This document shows, one piece after another, positions 1 to 7,733 of a DNA stretch of 64,000 nt. Made by a program: the position numbers and the translations under genes. The notes beneath the pieces are model-generated. The model had not been told where the DNA came from, did no database searches, and was given only the letters and a program-made list of their open reading frames with translations. Source of the DNA: Bacillus sp. USDA818B3_A (GTDB lineage: Bacteria; Bacillota; Bacilli; Bacillales; Cytobacillaceae); assembly GCF_009928415.1 (NCBI RefSeq), contig NZ_JAABNN010000005.1, forward strand, positions 124,001 to 188,000, given 5' to 3'. The stretch's first letter is position 1. Each line of letters starts with the position of its first letter.

Positions 1-1
1 G

Positions 2-934
2 TCCAAACAGATCTTAACTTACTTCCTCAAGCATGTGGAAGATGAGGACGTGCGATTACTTTTGGAAAATGGATTAAGTTTAACTGGGGAGTTTATGAAA
101 AAAATAGAAGAATTTTTGAAAAGGGAAAACTACCCTATTCCAATTGGTTTTACAGAGGAGGATGTCAATCTAGGCGCCCCTAGATTATTTCAGGATGAAT
201 TTTATGTACATTATTTAAAGTACGCGGCAAAAGCTGGATTAAGTATATATGGGGTAGCCATTCCAATAGTCATGCGTAAAGATATCAAGGAATTCTTCAT
301 TTATTGTAATGATTCTACAACTACACTTATAGGTCAGATTAATGATGTCTTAATGACCAAGGGTTTAATAATCAAACCGCCTGTGCTGCCAATTCCGGAA
401 AAGGTCGATTTTATTAAAAAACAGAGTTTCTTAAATGGATTTATTGGAGATGTCCGTCCTTTACATGCTCTGGAGATTACACATCTTTATGATAACATTG
501 AAAACAATGTAACGAGCAAAGGCTTATTAATTGGATTTAGTCAGGCTGCTAAGGATGAAAAGGTAAGACAATTCCTCATCCGAGGCCGAGAAATAACAGA
601 CCGGGCCGTTAATCAGTATAGTGAAAAACTACATAAAGACAACCTGCCTTTTCCGACTCTTTTAGACCATTTGGTAACAGACTCTACCTTTTCACCTTTC
701 TCTGATAAACTAATGGTTTTCCACAAGGTTGATATGTTCTCAATGAAAATAAGAGCTTTCGGGAATTCATTAGCGGTTAATGGAAGAAAAGACATAGGAG
801 CGATGTATACACGCGCATTATTAGAAATGACGTTGTTTGTGGAAGATGGCGCGAATATTTTGATAGATAACGGCTGGATGGAACAGCCGCCGCAAGCTGC
901 CGATCGCTCAGATTTAGCATCCAATAAGTCGTAA
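2..934 (+). CDS. DUF3231 family protein, 5' end cut by window edge
   Basis: The reading frame is open to the left edge; a GTG at 35 exists, but the codons before it (SKQILTYFLKHV) fit the family, so the gene starts outside the window. About 311 residues are visible. Two similar halves can be seen, each with a segment of the type LIKPP..P.PEKVDFI / PFPTLLDH..TDSTFSPFSDK, as in DUF3231 proteins of Bacillaceae, which are predicted to be helical and soluble. The molecular function of the family is unknown to me. A hairpin terminator overlaps the stop codon. The gene converges on the epimerase gene that follows. Confidence 0.8.
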   Translation, partial: SKQILTYFLKHVEDEDVRLLLENGLSLTGEFMKKIEEFLKRENYPIPIGFTEEDVNLGAPRLFQDEFYVHYLKYAAKAGLSIYGVAIPIVMRKDIKEFFIYCNDSTTTLIGQINDVLMTKGLIIKPPVLPIPEKVDFIKKQSFLNGFIGDVRPLHALEITHLYDNIENNVTSKGLLIGFSQAAKDEKVRQFLIRGREITDRAVNQYSEKLHKDNLPFPTLLDHLVTDSTFSPFSDKLMVFHKVDMFSMKIRAFGNSLAVNGRKDIGAMYTRALLEMTLFVEDGANILIDNGWMEQPPQAADRSDLASNKS

Positions 935-949
935 TTATTGGATGCTTTT
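917..949 (+). terminator. Rho-independent terminator of the DUF3231 gene
   Basis: A perfect 10-bp stem (917-926 GCATCCAATA with 936-945) is followed by TTTT. The stem contains the end of the coding frame, so the stop codon lies in the loop. Confidence 0.8.
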
Positions 950-957
950 CAAATAAT

Positions 958-1857
958 TTATAATAGATCTCTTAAAGCATCATCAAGTGACGGATAGGTG
1001 AATTCAAATTCTTCTTTTTGCAAAACGGCTGGAACCACATACTGCCCTTCCAAGACTAGAGCGCTCTTCTTTCCGAGCACTATTTTCATGACAAAGGATG
1101 GGACGGGCAGCCAATGCGGCCGATGTAATACAGTACCAATCCTTTTTCCAAACTCCTTCATCCTAACTGGAGTCGGAGCAGTCACATTGACAGGTCCACG
1201 CAGTCGTTGATTTTGCAAGGCGAAATCAATGGCTCGAATAACATCCTGGACATGGACCCAGGACACCCACTGCTCCCCAGACCCAACCGTACCTCCGGCG
1301 AACAATTTATAAGGCAGCACCATCAATGGAAGTGCTCCCCCTTCCTTACCTAAGACTACCCCAAATCTCATAAATACAGGCCGGATCCCCATCCGTTCTA
1401 CCTGCCCTGCTTTCTTTTCCCAATCCAGTACAGTACGGCCTAAAAAATCATCTGCTGCTTCTATCGAGCCCTCTGTATAGACTTCATGTAATGAAGCAGG
1501 ATAAACACCAATTGCACTCGCATTGATTAAGACACTAGGTTTTTTTTCAAAGTGATTGATCATTCGAATGAGTTCATCGGTTGCCTTCATTCGGCTCTCA
1601 TAGATTTGCTTTTGATGGTTTGCATCCCATCTCCCTTTGTTAATCGATACCCCAGCTAAATTAATGATCGCATCCGCATGCTTGATTTCATTCTCCGGAG
1701 AGGATCCTTCGGTCATCCAGTTTACATAGGTTAATCTTTCTTCCGTCTTATGTACCTTTTTTCTTGTTAACACAACTAACTCGTGGCCTCTTTCAAGAAA
1801 GAAATCAGTTAATTTCTGGCCGATAAAACCTGAACCGCCGGTAATGACAATTTTCAT
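958..1857 (-). CDS. yfhF: TIGR01777 family epimerase (YfhF/YfcH-like SDR)
   Basis: This is a predicted NAD(P)-dependent sugar-nucleotide epimerase-like protein of 299 residues. The N-terminus has the Rossmann motif TGGSGFIG (residues 6-13), a NLAG segment and an S-A-IGVYP segment follow, and the C-terminus carries a DUF1731-type tail (HWLPVPSFVMKIVLG ... LEGQYVVPA). The ATG at 1857 is chosen over an upstream start at 1893 because GGAGGGG lies 5 bases before it and the protein then begins directly at MKIVITGG. The substrate is not known for this family. The gene lies 17 bp after the preceding minus-strand gene and is probably cotranscribed with it. Confidence 0.85.
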   Translation of the reverse strand: MKIVITGGSGFIGQKLTDFFLERGHELVVLTRKKVHKTEERLTYVNWMTEGSSPENEIKHADAIINLAGVSINKGRWDANHQKQIYESRMKATDELIRMINHFEKKPSVLINASAIGVYPASLHEVYTEGSIEAADDFLGRTVLDWEKKAGQVERMGIRPVFMRFGVVLGKEGGALPLMVLPYKLFAGGTVGSGEQWVSWVHVQDVIRAIDFALQNQRLRGPVNVTAPTPVRMKEFGKRIGTVLHRPHWLPVPSFVMKIVLGKKSALVLEGQYVVPAVLQKEEFEFTYPSLDDALRDLL

Positions 1858-1874
1858 TCTATCCCCTCCGAACA

Positions 1875-2372
1875 CTAGTCTTGTCTTTTCCAATGCTCAT
1901 AAATGAATTCTTTTAGTAATTCATTCAATTTTGCCTTTTTCTGTTTTTTCAACCATTCTACTTGGTCAATCGGAAGTTTTACCTTTACACTGATATCCTC
2001 ATTTGGCATTTCCACTTCCCTGATTTGCTCCAAGGTGATCCCTTCTTCTATATTCGGAAACCATGCATCATCCTCATTCACACGGTCTAAAAAAGAATAA
2101 TCATCGGGGTCATCTATTTCACAGAATAAATTGAGCTGCGGCAATCCTCCCGATAAAACTTTTACTTGCATGATAGAATGGATACTCTCCCCATCTTCTA
2201 AATCTATTTCAACAAACAGATTATTTTCCTTTTTATATTTCTTCACTGCTACCTCGCTGACAATGATGTCTAACTCCAAGGTAAAGCCTGTACTTGCTGC
2301 AAAAACATAGATTGCACTATTAAATAGGTGAATGTTCTCACCATCAATTTTCACTGATTTTACTACAGCCAT
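1875..2372 (-). CDS. Hypothetical protein upstream of the epimerase
   Basis: The 165-residue product is acidic in the middle (EIDDPDDYSFLD, NEDDAWFPNIEEG) and basic at the C-terminus (EWLKKQKKAKLNELLKEFIYEHWKRQD). No signal peptide or membrane segment is visible. A GGGGGAT motif 7 bases before the ATG supports the start. I do not recognise the family. The C-terminal 40 residues look like a helical, possibly nucleic-acid- or partner-binding segment, but that is a guess. It is placed 17 bp before the epimerase gene, so the two probably form a transcription unit. Confidence 0.7.
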   Translation of the reverse strand: MAVVKSVKIDGENIHLFNSAIYVFAASTGFTLELDIIVSEVAVKKYKKENNLFVEIDLEDGESIHSIMQVKVLSGGLPQLNLFCEIDDPDDYSFLDRVNEDDAWFPNIEEGITLEQIREVEMPNEDISVKVKLPIDQVEWLKKQKKAKLNELLKEFIYEHWKRQD

Positions 2373-2530
2373 AAAGATCCCCCAAAAAGTTGTTTCCCGA
2401 TAAAAATAAAGTATTGGATTTATCTAACATGATAACACCATTTTCCCTTTTTGAGGATTAAAAATAGTTTGGGATAGCTTTCATTAATGGAGATAAAACT
2501 AAGAAATAAACTAATAAGAGGTGTTCACTT

Positions 2531-2683
2531 GTGGTAAAAGAAAAAAGGAATGATGATAATAATGAATATTCAAATAAACAACAGCAAAAAACATTAAAAG
2601 ACATTAAAAAAAGGAATCCCTTAAACTGGGGTGTATTGGACCTTCCTGAAAGTGTTCAGCACAAAGACACACCAGAAGAGTAG
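2531..2683 (+). CDS. Small hydrophilic protein, 50 residues
   Basis: A GTG start at 2531 is preceded by AAGAGGTG with 7 bases of spacing, and the frame closes with TAG at 2681. The product begins VVKEKRNDDNNEYSNKQQQK and ends with GVLDLPESVQHKDTPEE; it is very rich in Lys, Asn, Gln and Asp with a single Trp. A terminator follows immediately, which supports a real transcribed gene. Its size and composition resemble small sporulation-linked proteins of Bacillus, but I do not recognise the family. Confidence 0.6.
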   Translation: MVKEKRNDDNNEYSNKQQQKTLKDIKKRNPLNWGVLDLPESVQHKDTPEE

Positions 2684-2692
2684 TAACAAGCA

Positions 2693-2724
2693 AAAAAGGA
2701 GAATGGGCAGCCACTCTCCTTTTT
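2693..2724. terminator. Bidirectional terminator
   Basis: A perfect 10-bp stem AAAAAGGAGA / TCTCCTTTTT has U-tracts on both strands. It lies between the convergent small gene and the diguanylate cyclase gene. Confidence 0.85.
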
Positions 2725-4120
2725 ATGCCTTTTTTAGAATCTCTAAATCCATTTTCTTATTGACCATTTGGGTCATCTCAGAATGATAGATACTATAACA
2801 GCTTCTTCCCTGTTCCTTTGAACCATACATCGCCAGATCTGCATTTTTGATAAGCGAATGAATGTCTTTCCCATCTTTGGGATAAAAGCTAATCCCCATA
2901 CTTGTGGTAATATTTAGTTTTTGATCCAGGATAAGAAAAGGGTCTGACATGATCTCCATTATTCTGTCACAAATGTCAAAGATCTCATCACTCGATAAAT
3001 GTGGAACAAGAACAATAAACTCATCTCCCCCAAATCTGGCCACGTCAATCGGTCTATTCTCGGCTACAGATAGGAGCCGGCTTGACACTTCCTTAAGCAG
3101 GATATCTCCCGCTTCATGCCCTAAGCTATCATTTACCACCTTGAAATAATCCAAATCCAGCAAAATAAAACCTAACTTAGTATTTTGTTCGGTGGCTTTC
3201 GATATATGTTGTTCTAGAATCGACTGGATTGCCCAACGATTTGGCAGATCGGTTAGTGCGTCATGATAGGCCATATGTTTGATTTGCTCTTCCGCTCTTT
3301 TTTTGTCACGGATATCTCTGCATAAAGCAAAATACATTGGCCTTTCACCAATATTAATCAGACGGATATTGATATCAACAGGAATTACCAAATGATCCTT
3401 GCCTGTCATCAGATCTTCAAAAATGATGGAGGACTGCTCTTTCGAATCAAGTTTTAATTGTTTAATTTTTGAAGTGAGCTTAGAAAAAATATTTTCTATG
3501 TTCATTCCGATTAATTGTTCTTTTGAATAGCTTAACACTTCACAGGCAGTTGGATTAACTTCTGTAAGCCTTCCATCTGTTCCAATCAGAAAAAAACTAT
3601 CTGCCGCCTGCTCCGTTAAACTTCTAAACTTTTCTTCACTTTCCTTTAGACGATTTTCAGCTAACACCCGGTCTGTAATATCCAGCCCAAAACCTAATAA
3701 AAAATCCTCATTCGATTCATCGATATGGATGATGGTTTTTCCGGAAAACATGTAATGTTCTTCACCCTTATATCCGCTGGGGAATTCTTTGGTGATTAGC
3801 TCTCGTTTCTTCCATACTTCGAGATCATATTCTCGATTTAATTCTGCAATTTCACGAGGAAAAACATCAAAGATCGTCATTCCAATTAATTCATTTAGAT
3901 CTTTCCCATTGGAAAGGCATGCTTCTTTATTAGCATAGATCGTACGCCCATCAGGAACTTCCAGGAAGATATTGATTGGTAAAGCATCCAGTATACTGCG
4001 ATATAAGGATTCAGTTATTCGGATTTGCTTTGAGAGCTCCTGGTTTTGCCGTTCGAGTTCAGCAATTTGTGAACGCAGCTTTTTCATTTCGTTTGAATCC
4101 CCATTAGCCTGAACGTTCAT
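2723..4120 (-). CDS. PAS-PAS-GGDEF diguanylate cyclase
   Basis: The 465-residue protein should make cyclic di-GMP from two GTP. A short coiled coil (about 8-38) precedes two PAS domains (about 40-150 and 165-275), then a GGDEF domain (about 285-450). The metal-binding stretch LLDLDYFKVVND (Asp322, Asp324) and intact GGDEF (364-368) indicate activity. An RPID stretch just before the GGDEF is one residue out of register with the usual inhibitory RxxD site, so product inhibition may be absent. There is no membrane segment, so it is probably a cytoplasmic sensor. AGGAGG lies 6 bases before the ATG. It is transcribed alone. Confidence 0.93.
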   Translation of the reverse strand: MNVQANGDSNEMKKLRSQIAELERQNQELSKQIRITESLYRSILDALPINIFLEVPDGRTIYANKEACLSNGKDLNELIGMTIFDVFPREIAELNREYDLEVWKKRELITKEFPSGYKGEEHYMFSGKTIIHIDESNEDFLLGFGLDITDRVLAENRLKESEEKFRSLTEQAADSFFLIGTDGRLTEVNPTACEVLSYSKEQLIGMNIENIFSKLTSKIKQLKLDSKEQSSIIFEDLMTGKDHLVIPVDINIRLINIGERPMYFALCRDIRDKKRAEEQIKHMAYHDALTDLPNRWAIQSILEQHISKATEQNTKLGFILLDLDYFKVVNDSLGHEAGDILLKEVSSRLLSVAENRPIDVARFGGDEFIVLVPHLSSDEIFDICDRIMEIMSDPFLILDQKLNITTSMGISFYPKDGKDIHSLIKNADLAMYGSKEQGRSCYSIYHSEMTQMVNKKMDLEILKKA

Positions 4121-4205
4121 CTATATCCTCCTCAACTTATTACCCTCTGTTATATATATAATTGAACTATTTACCAACATGATTTGCAATGGATTATTTA
4201 TAATT

Positions 4206-4239
4206 TATTCCTATTATATAACATTATATAATAGGAATA
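4206..4239. repeat. 15-bp inverted repeat with 4-nt loop
   Basis: TATTCCTATTATATA (4206-4220) is repeated in inverted form at 4225-4239 with ACAT between. It lies between the divergent cyclase gene and the tRNA-like element. No U-tract follows, so it is more likely an operator or a structured leader than a terminator. Confidence 0.6.
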
Positions 4240-4349
4240 TTTAATTACTTTTTGGAATTACGACATAATTATGAAAACAAAAATAAAAAACACTTATTTT
4301 GAACTACATTATCTGAATAAATCAGGGGAAGATGGGGACTATATAAATA

Positions 4350-4437
4350 GGACTTGTAGCTCAACTGATCAGAGCAGCTTGCAGTCATTCGCTGAAGACT
4401 GTAATGCATCTTGCGGGTTTAAATCCCGCCAGGTCCT
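4350..4437 (+). ncRNA. tRNA-shaped RNA gene with no anticodon loop
   Basis: The element folds as a tRNA: 7-bp acceptor stem (4350-4356 GGACTTG with 4430-4436 CAGGTCC, one G-U), UA at positions 8-9, a 4-bp D stem GCTC/GAGC with a 9-nt loop, a 5-nt variable region (4408-4412) and a 5-bp T stem GCGGG/CCCGC with the 7-nt loop TTTAAAT. Elbow contacts are kept: G18-U55, A19-U56 in place of G19-C56, A15-U48, U8-A14. Where a 17-nt anticodon arm belongs there is a 31-nt hairpin (4377-4407) of about 13 bp with two bulges and a GCU triloop. No CCA is encoded. It is followed by a strong terminator. It is either a tRNA-like RNA with another role or an altered pseudo-tRNA. Confidence 0.65.
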
Positions 4438-4456
4438 TTTCCTCCAAATATCCTTT

Positions 4457-4510
4457 AAAACATAGCAAAGACACCATCCCTTTGGATGATGTCTTAAGCT
4501 ATGTTTTTTT
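4457..4510. terminator. Strong two-part terminator hairpin
   Basis: An outer 10-bp stem AAAACATAGC / GCTATGTTTT encloses an 11-bp stem with one mismatch (4469-4479 with 4484-4494), followed by TTTTTTT on the plus strand and an A/T-rich run on the minus strand. It ends the tRNA-like unit and the convergent permease gene. Confidence 0.88.
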
Positions 4511-4519
4511 GAATGAAAA

Positions 4520-5602
4520 TTAAATTCCTCCACCCTCATCGTGAATCGTGCTGTTTTCTTTACGGATGTTGGCATATAGACTTAAAGTTCCCAGCGCGGC
4601 GATTAAAGTGCTTAAAATAACAATGATGTTATAAAAATTATTTTTAATAAAAAGATTAATTAACGTATAAGAAATAACCAATGAAGCTAACGGTGAAATG
4701 AGCCAGACCTTTAAAATTTTTCGAATGACCGCTTTTTGCCAAAAATCGATTCCTTTTTGTGATGCCCCGATTCCTAAGATTCCACAAGTGGTGACTTGAG
4801 TAAGCGGGATTGGCAATCCAAAAACCGAAGCAATGGTAACGAGAGCCCCGCCCGTAAAGGATATCGCACTTCCCTCTAATAACGATAGTTTAGTGATTTT
4901 CTTTCCATTCGTCTCGATTACCCTTCCACCTAATAAAATGGCACCCAACGCCACAAATAAGCCGCCAATCCAGATTCCTTTTGTCGTTGAAAGCATTCCT
5001 GCCCCGACTAATGGTCCGACCGCATTGGCCACATTATTCATTCCTGCTGAGAAGGCTTCAAAGCAGCCGCCGAAGACAAGGATACGGCCCAGCCATTTTT
5101 TCCAATTTCCTTGTTTAGTCAAACTTGGCCAGCGCTTTTCAGATGCAGCAATGATTTTTCCAAGAATAAAAGTAATGAGAAATGAAATAACAGGAACAAT
5201 TACCCAAAAAGCAAAAATAACCAGCAAACTATTAAGGAATAAATTTTTATAGGCAATACCTGCACCAACAATGGCACCAACTGTTACTTCGCTTGTTGAT
5301 AAGGGAATTCCCATTAGATTCGCAATAAACAACGTCAAGGTTGCACCGGCAAGGATTAGGACGACCAGTTCAATCGTCAGGATCTTAGATGGAATAATCC
5401 CATTACCAATGGTCTTCACGACTTCTCCTCCGCCAAGAACTGCACCTAAAAAAGCGGCAATTGCTACAAGAACCATAGCAAGCCATTTATTCTTGATCGC
5501 ATCAGCCCCATAGGCTGATCCCATTGACGCAGCAGTCCCGCTTGCTCCAATGTTCATTGCGAAGAAGAATGCTATGATAAAAGCCAAATATGTCCAAAAC
5601 AT
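4520..5602 (-). CDS. PiT-family anion permease (phosphate, or CysP-like sulfate)
   Basis: This is an integral membrane anion transporter of 360 residues with about ten hydrophobic segments. It carries the two inverted family signatures: MNIGASGTAASMGSAYGADA near residues 16-35 and FEAFSAGMNNVANAVGPLVG in the second half. The N-terminal NIGASG form and the overall length resemble the Bacillus sulfate permease CysP as much as the phosphate permease Pit, so the substrate cannot be fixed here. No cys genes or Pit accessory (DUF47) gene lie next to it. GGAGAG lies 6 bases before the ATG. The C-terminal tail is short and hydrophilic. Confidence 0.85.
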   Translation of the reverse strand: MFWTYLAFIIAFFFAMNIGASGTAASMGSAYGADAIKNKWLAMVLVAIAAFLGAVLGGGEVVKTIGNGIIPSKILTIELVVLILAGATLTLFIANLMGIPLSTSEVTVGAIVGAGIAYKNLFLNSLLVIFAFWVIVPVISFLITFILGKIIAASEKRWPSLTKQGNWKKWLGRILVFGGCFEAFSAGMNNVANAVGPLVGAGMLSTTKGIWIGGLFVALGAILLGGRVIETNGKKITKLSLLEGSAISFTGGALVTIASVFGLPIPLTQVTTCGILGIGASQKGIDFWQKAVIRKILKVWLISPLASLVISYTLINLFIKNNFYNIIVILSTLIAALGTLSLYANIRKENSTIHDEGGGI

Positions 5603-5773
5603 ACCAATCTCTCCTTATGTACCTCTAGCAATCTAGCAGAATAATCTCGCAATGTTCCGAAACTTCAATTCAGACTATTCAGGTAGGAATAATTTTATAT
5701 TATACAATTCCTTTATACAATAATCAACCTGCAAAGTGCTTATGTCACTGAATTTTTGAAAAATTTTTATTAA

Positions 5774-5805
5774 GAAAAATGCTATGACTCACAGAGCCAT
5801 AGCAT
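5774..5805 (-). terminator. Terminator of the acyl-CoA synthetase gene
   Basis: An 8-bp stem ATGCTATG / CATAGCAT plus an inner 3-bp CTC/GAG stem is followed on the minus strand by ATTTTTCTTAA. Confidence 0.75.
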
Positions 5806-5825
5806 GTTAACACCACTTTATCTTC

Positions 5826-7391
5826 TTACTTTCCTTGAGATCTTAATGCCACGCGGCGGATTTTTCCAGAGTCCGTCTTAGGCAGTGCTTCCATATATTC
5901 AATTACACGTGGATATTTATAAGGAGCTGTTGAGTTTTTAACAAAGCTCTGCAATTCTTTTGTTAATTCAGAGGTCCCTTCGATCCCTTCTTTTAGAACG
6001 ATACATGCTTTGACAACATTTCCTCTAACAGGATCCGGTGACGCCACCACAGCGCACTCTTTCACGGCCTTATGTTTCATCAGTGCATCCTCGACTTCAA
6101 AAGGTCCAATCGTATAGCCGGAACTAATAATGACATCATCTTTTCTTCCTTGGAACCAGTAATAATTGTCCTCATCACGGCAAGCGCGGTCCCCAGTTAA
6201 GAAATATTCTCCCAGGTAAGAAGCGGCCGTTGATTCAGAGTTTTTATAATATTGCTGGAATAATGCCGGGAAATCCTTTTTAACCGCAATCGTCCCAACC
6301 TCATTTATAGGAGCAGGACGGCCTTCATCGTCGACAACCGCTAAGTATTCAGGCATTAACGGCTGGCCCATCGAACCTAATTTATTAACATCTGTATTTA
6401 AATTGGCAATCAATAACGTACTTTCGGTTTGGCCGTAACCATCACGAATTAAGATATTAAATTCATTTTTGAAGACATCAATAACTTCACGGTTTAAAGC
6501 CTCCCCCGCAGAAACAGCGGTGTGCAGTGGAGTTAAATCAAAAGTGGATATATCATCCAATTTTGCCATCATCCGATATTCAGTTGGTGTACAGCATAAC
6601 ACATTGACCTTGTTATCCTGAAGAAGCTGTAAATATTTATGCGGCTGGAATCGGCCGTTATAGACAAATCCAGTAGCCCCGGAGCCGAGGATCGATAAGA
6701 AAGGACTCCAGACCCATTTTTGCCAGCCTGGCGCAGCAGTTGCCCAAACAAGATCGTCTTCACTAATATTCAGCCATTTAGAAGCAGCGATTCGCAAATG
6801 AGCATAACCCCACCCGTGACTATGAACCACACCTTTTGGCTGCCCAGTTGTTCCGGATGTATAGGCTAAAAAGGCAAAATCATCTTTTAATGTATCGACA
6901 TCAACAAAAGTCTCTGATTCTTCTTCCATTAATGTTTCCATTGAAAGCCAATTTGGCACTTCTTCCCCAAAAGCGATTTTATGTTGAAGGTATGGTGTTT
7001 CGTCAGTAATATTTTCAAATTCTTTAATTAAGTTGTAATAAGATATAACTGCTTTTGCTTCGGAATGATTTAAACGGTAAACCAAATCCTTTGCCCGCAG
7101 CAGCTCCGATGACGGGCTAATGACGATTCCCGCTTTTAAACACGCTAGATAAATCACATAGGACTCAATTAAACGAGTGGTCATCACGACAACGCGGTCG
7201 CCCTTCTCCAGTCCTAACTTAGTAAACCCATTGGCCAGTTTATTTGCCTGTTTATTTAGTACGTCATATGTAATTGTCTTAGTTTCGCCATTCTCATTTT
7301 CCCATTTCAAAGCAATTTTATCGGATGCATGCTTTGAGATTTCACTGGCTAAATTAAAATGTTCTGGTGCAATCAATGATTTAAAATCCAC
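5826..7391 (-). CDS. AMP-forming acyl-CoA synthetase (MbcS/YtcI type)
   Basis: The protein activates a carboxylic acid as acyl-AMP and transfers it to CoA. The A3 P-loop YTSGTTGQPKG, the motif GYGQTEST, the hinge region YFLTGDRACRDEDNYYWFQGRKDDVI and the catalytic-lysine segment ALPKTDSGKIRR near the C-terminus are all intact. The tryptophan-rich WATAAPGWQKWVWSPFL stretch fits the acetate/medium-chain branch (AcsM, MbcS, YtcI) rather than long-chain ligases. A TTG at 7400 begins 1 base after GGAG; the GTG at 7391 has better spacing and is preferred, giving 521 residues. It is transcribed alone, divergently from the EIIC-like gene. Confidence 0.88.
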   Translation of the reverse strand: MDFKSLIAPEHFNLASEISKHASDKIALKWENENGETKTITYDVLNKQANKLANGFTKLGLEKGDRVVVMTTRLIESYVIYLACLKAGIVISPSSELLRAKDLVYRLNHSEAKAVISYYNLIKEFENITDETPYLQHKIAFGEEVPNWLSMETLMEEESETFVDVDTLKDDFAFLAYTSGTTGQPKGVVHSHGWGYAHLRIAASKWLNISEDDLVWATAAPGWQKWVWSPFLSILGSGATGFVYNGRFQPHKYLQLLQDNKVNVLCCTPTEYRMMAKLDDISTFDLTPLHTAVSAGEALNREVIDVFKNEFNILIRDGYGQTESTLLIANLNTDVNKLGSMGQPLMPEYLAVVDDEGRPAPINEVGTIAVKKDFPALFQQYYKNSESTAASYLGEYFLTGDRACRDEDNYYWFQGRKDDVIISSGYTIGPFEVEDALMKHKAVKECAVVASPDPVRGNVVKACIVLKEGIEGTSELTKELQSFVKNSTAPYKYPRVIEYMEALPKTDSGKIRRVALRSQGK

Positions 7392-7733
7392 TGTTGTCAA
7401 TCTCCAATCTAATAATTTAAAAACACATGTATGTATAGAAACTGTGCTCTTATTGAAATTTCTAAGAATTAGTACCTAGTAATAGTACAAGCCTTTAAAA
7501 ATTATATACTTACAATAATACCACTTTGAAATGGAATGTAAATTATTTAACTTCGAAATACACCTATTCGTAGGATTTATTATCTAGTCAATTGTTATTC
7601 CTTATTGATATCCAGTTTTATGGTTGTTTTGAAAAATTTAAATATTTATTTTAATACTTTAATAAATTAAAGTTTTACTGTATTATTGTACTAAAATCAT
7701 TATAGATGGATAGTAAAGGGGAAGGTGAATAAG

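Noticed and set aside
4271..4465. Plus-strand 64-residue frame over the tRNA-like element
   Set aside because: It has no ribosome binding site and is a reading of the structured RNA gene and the start of its terminator.
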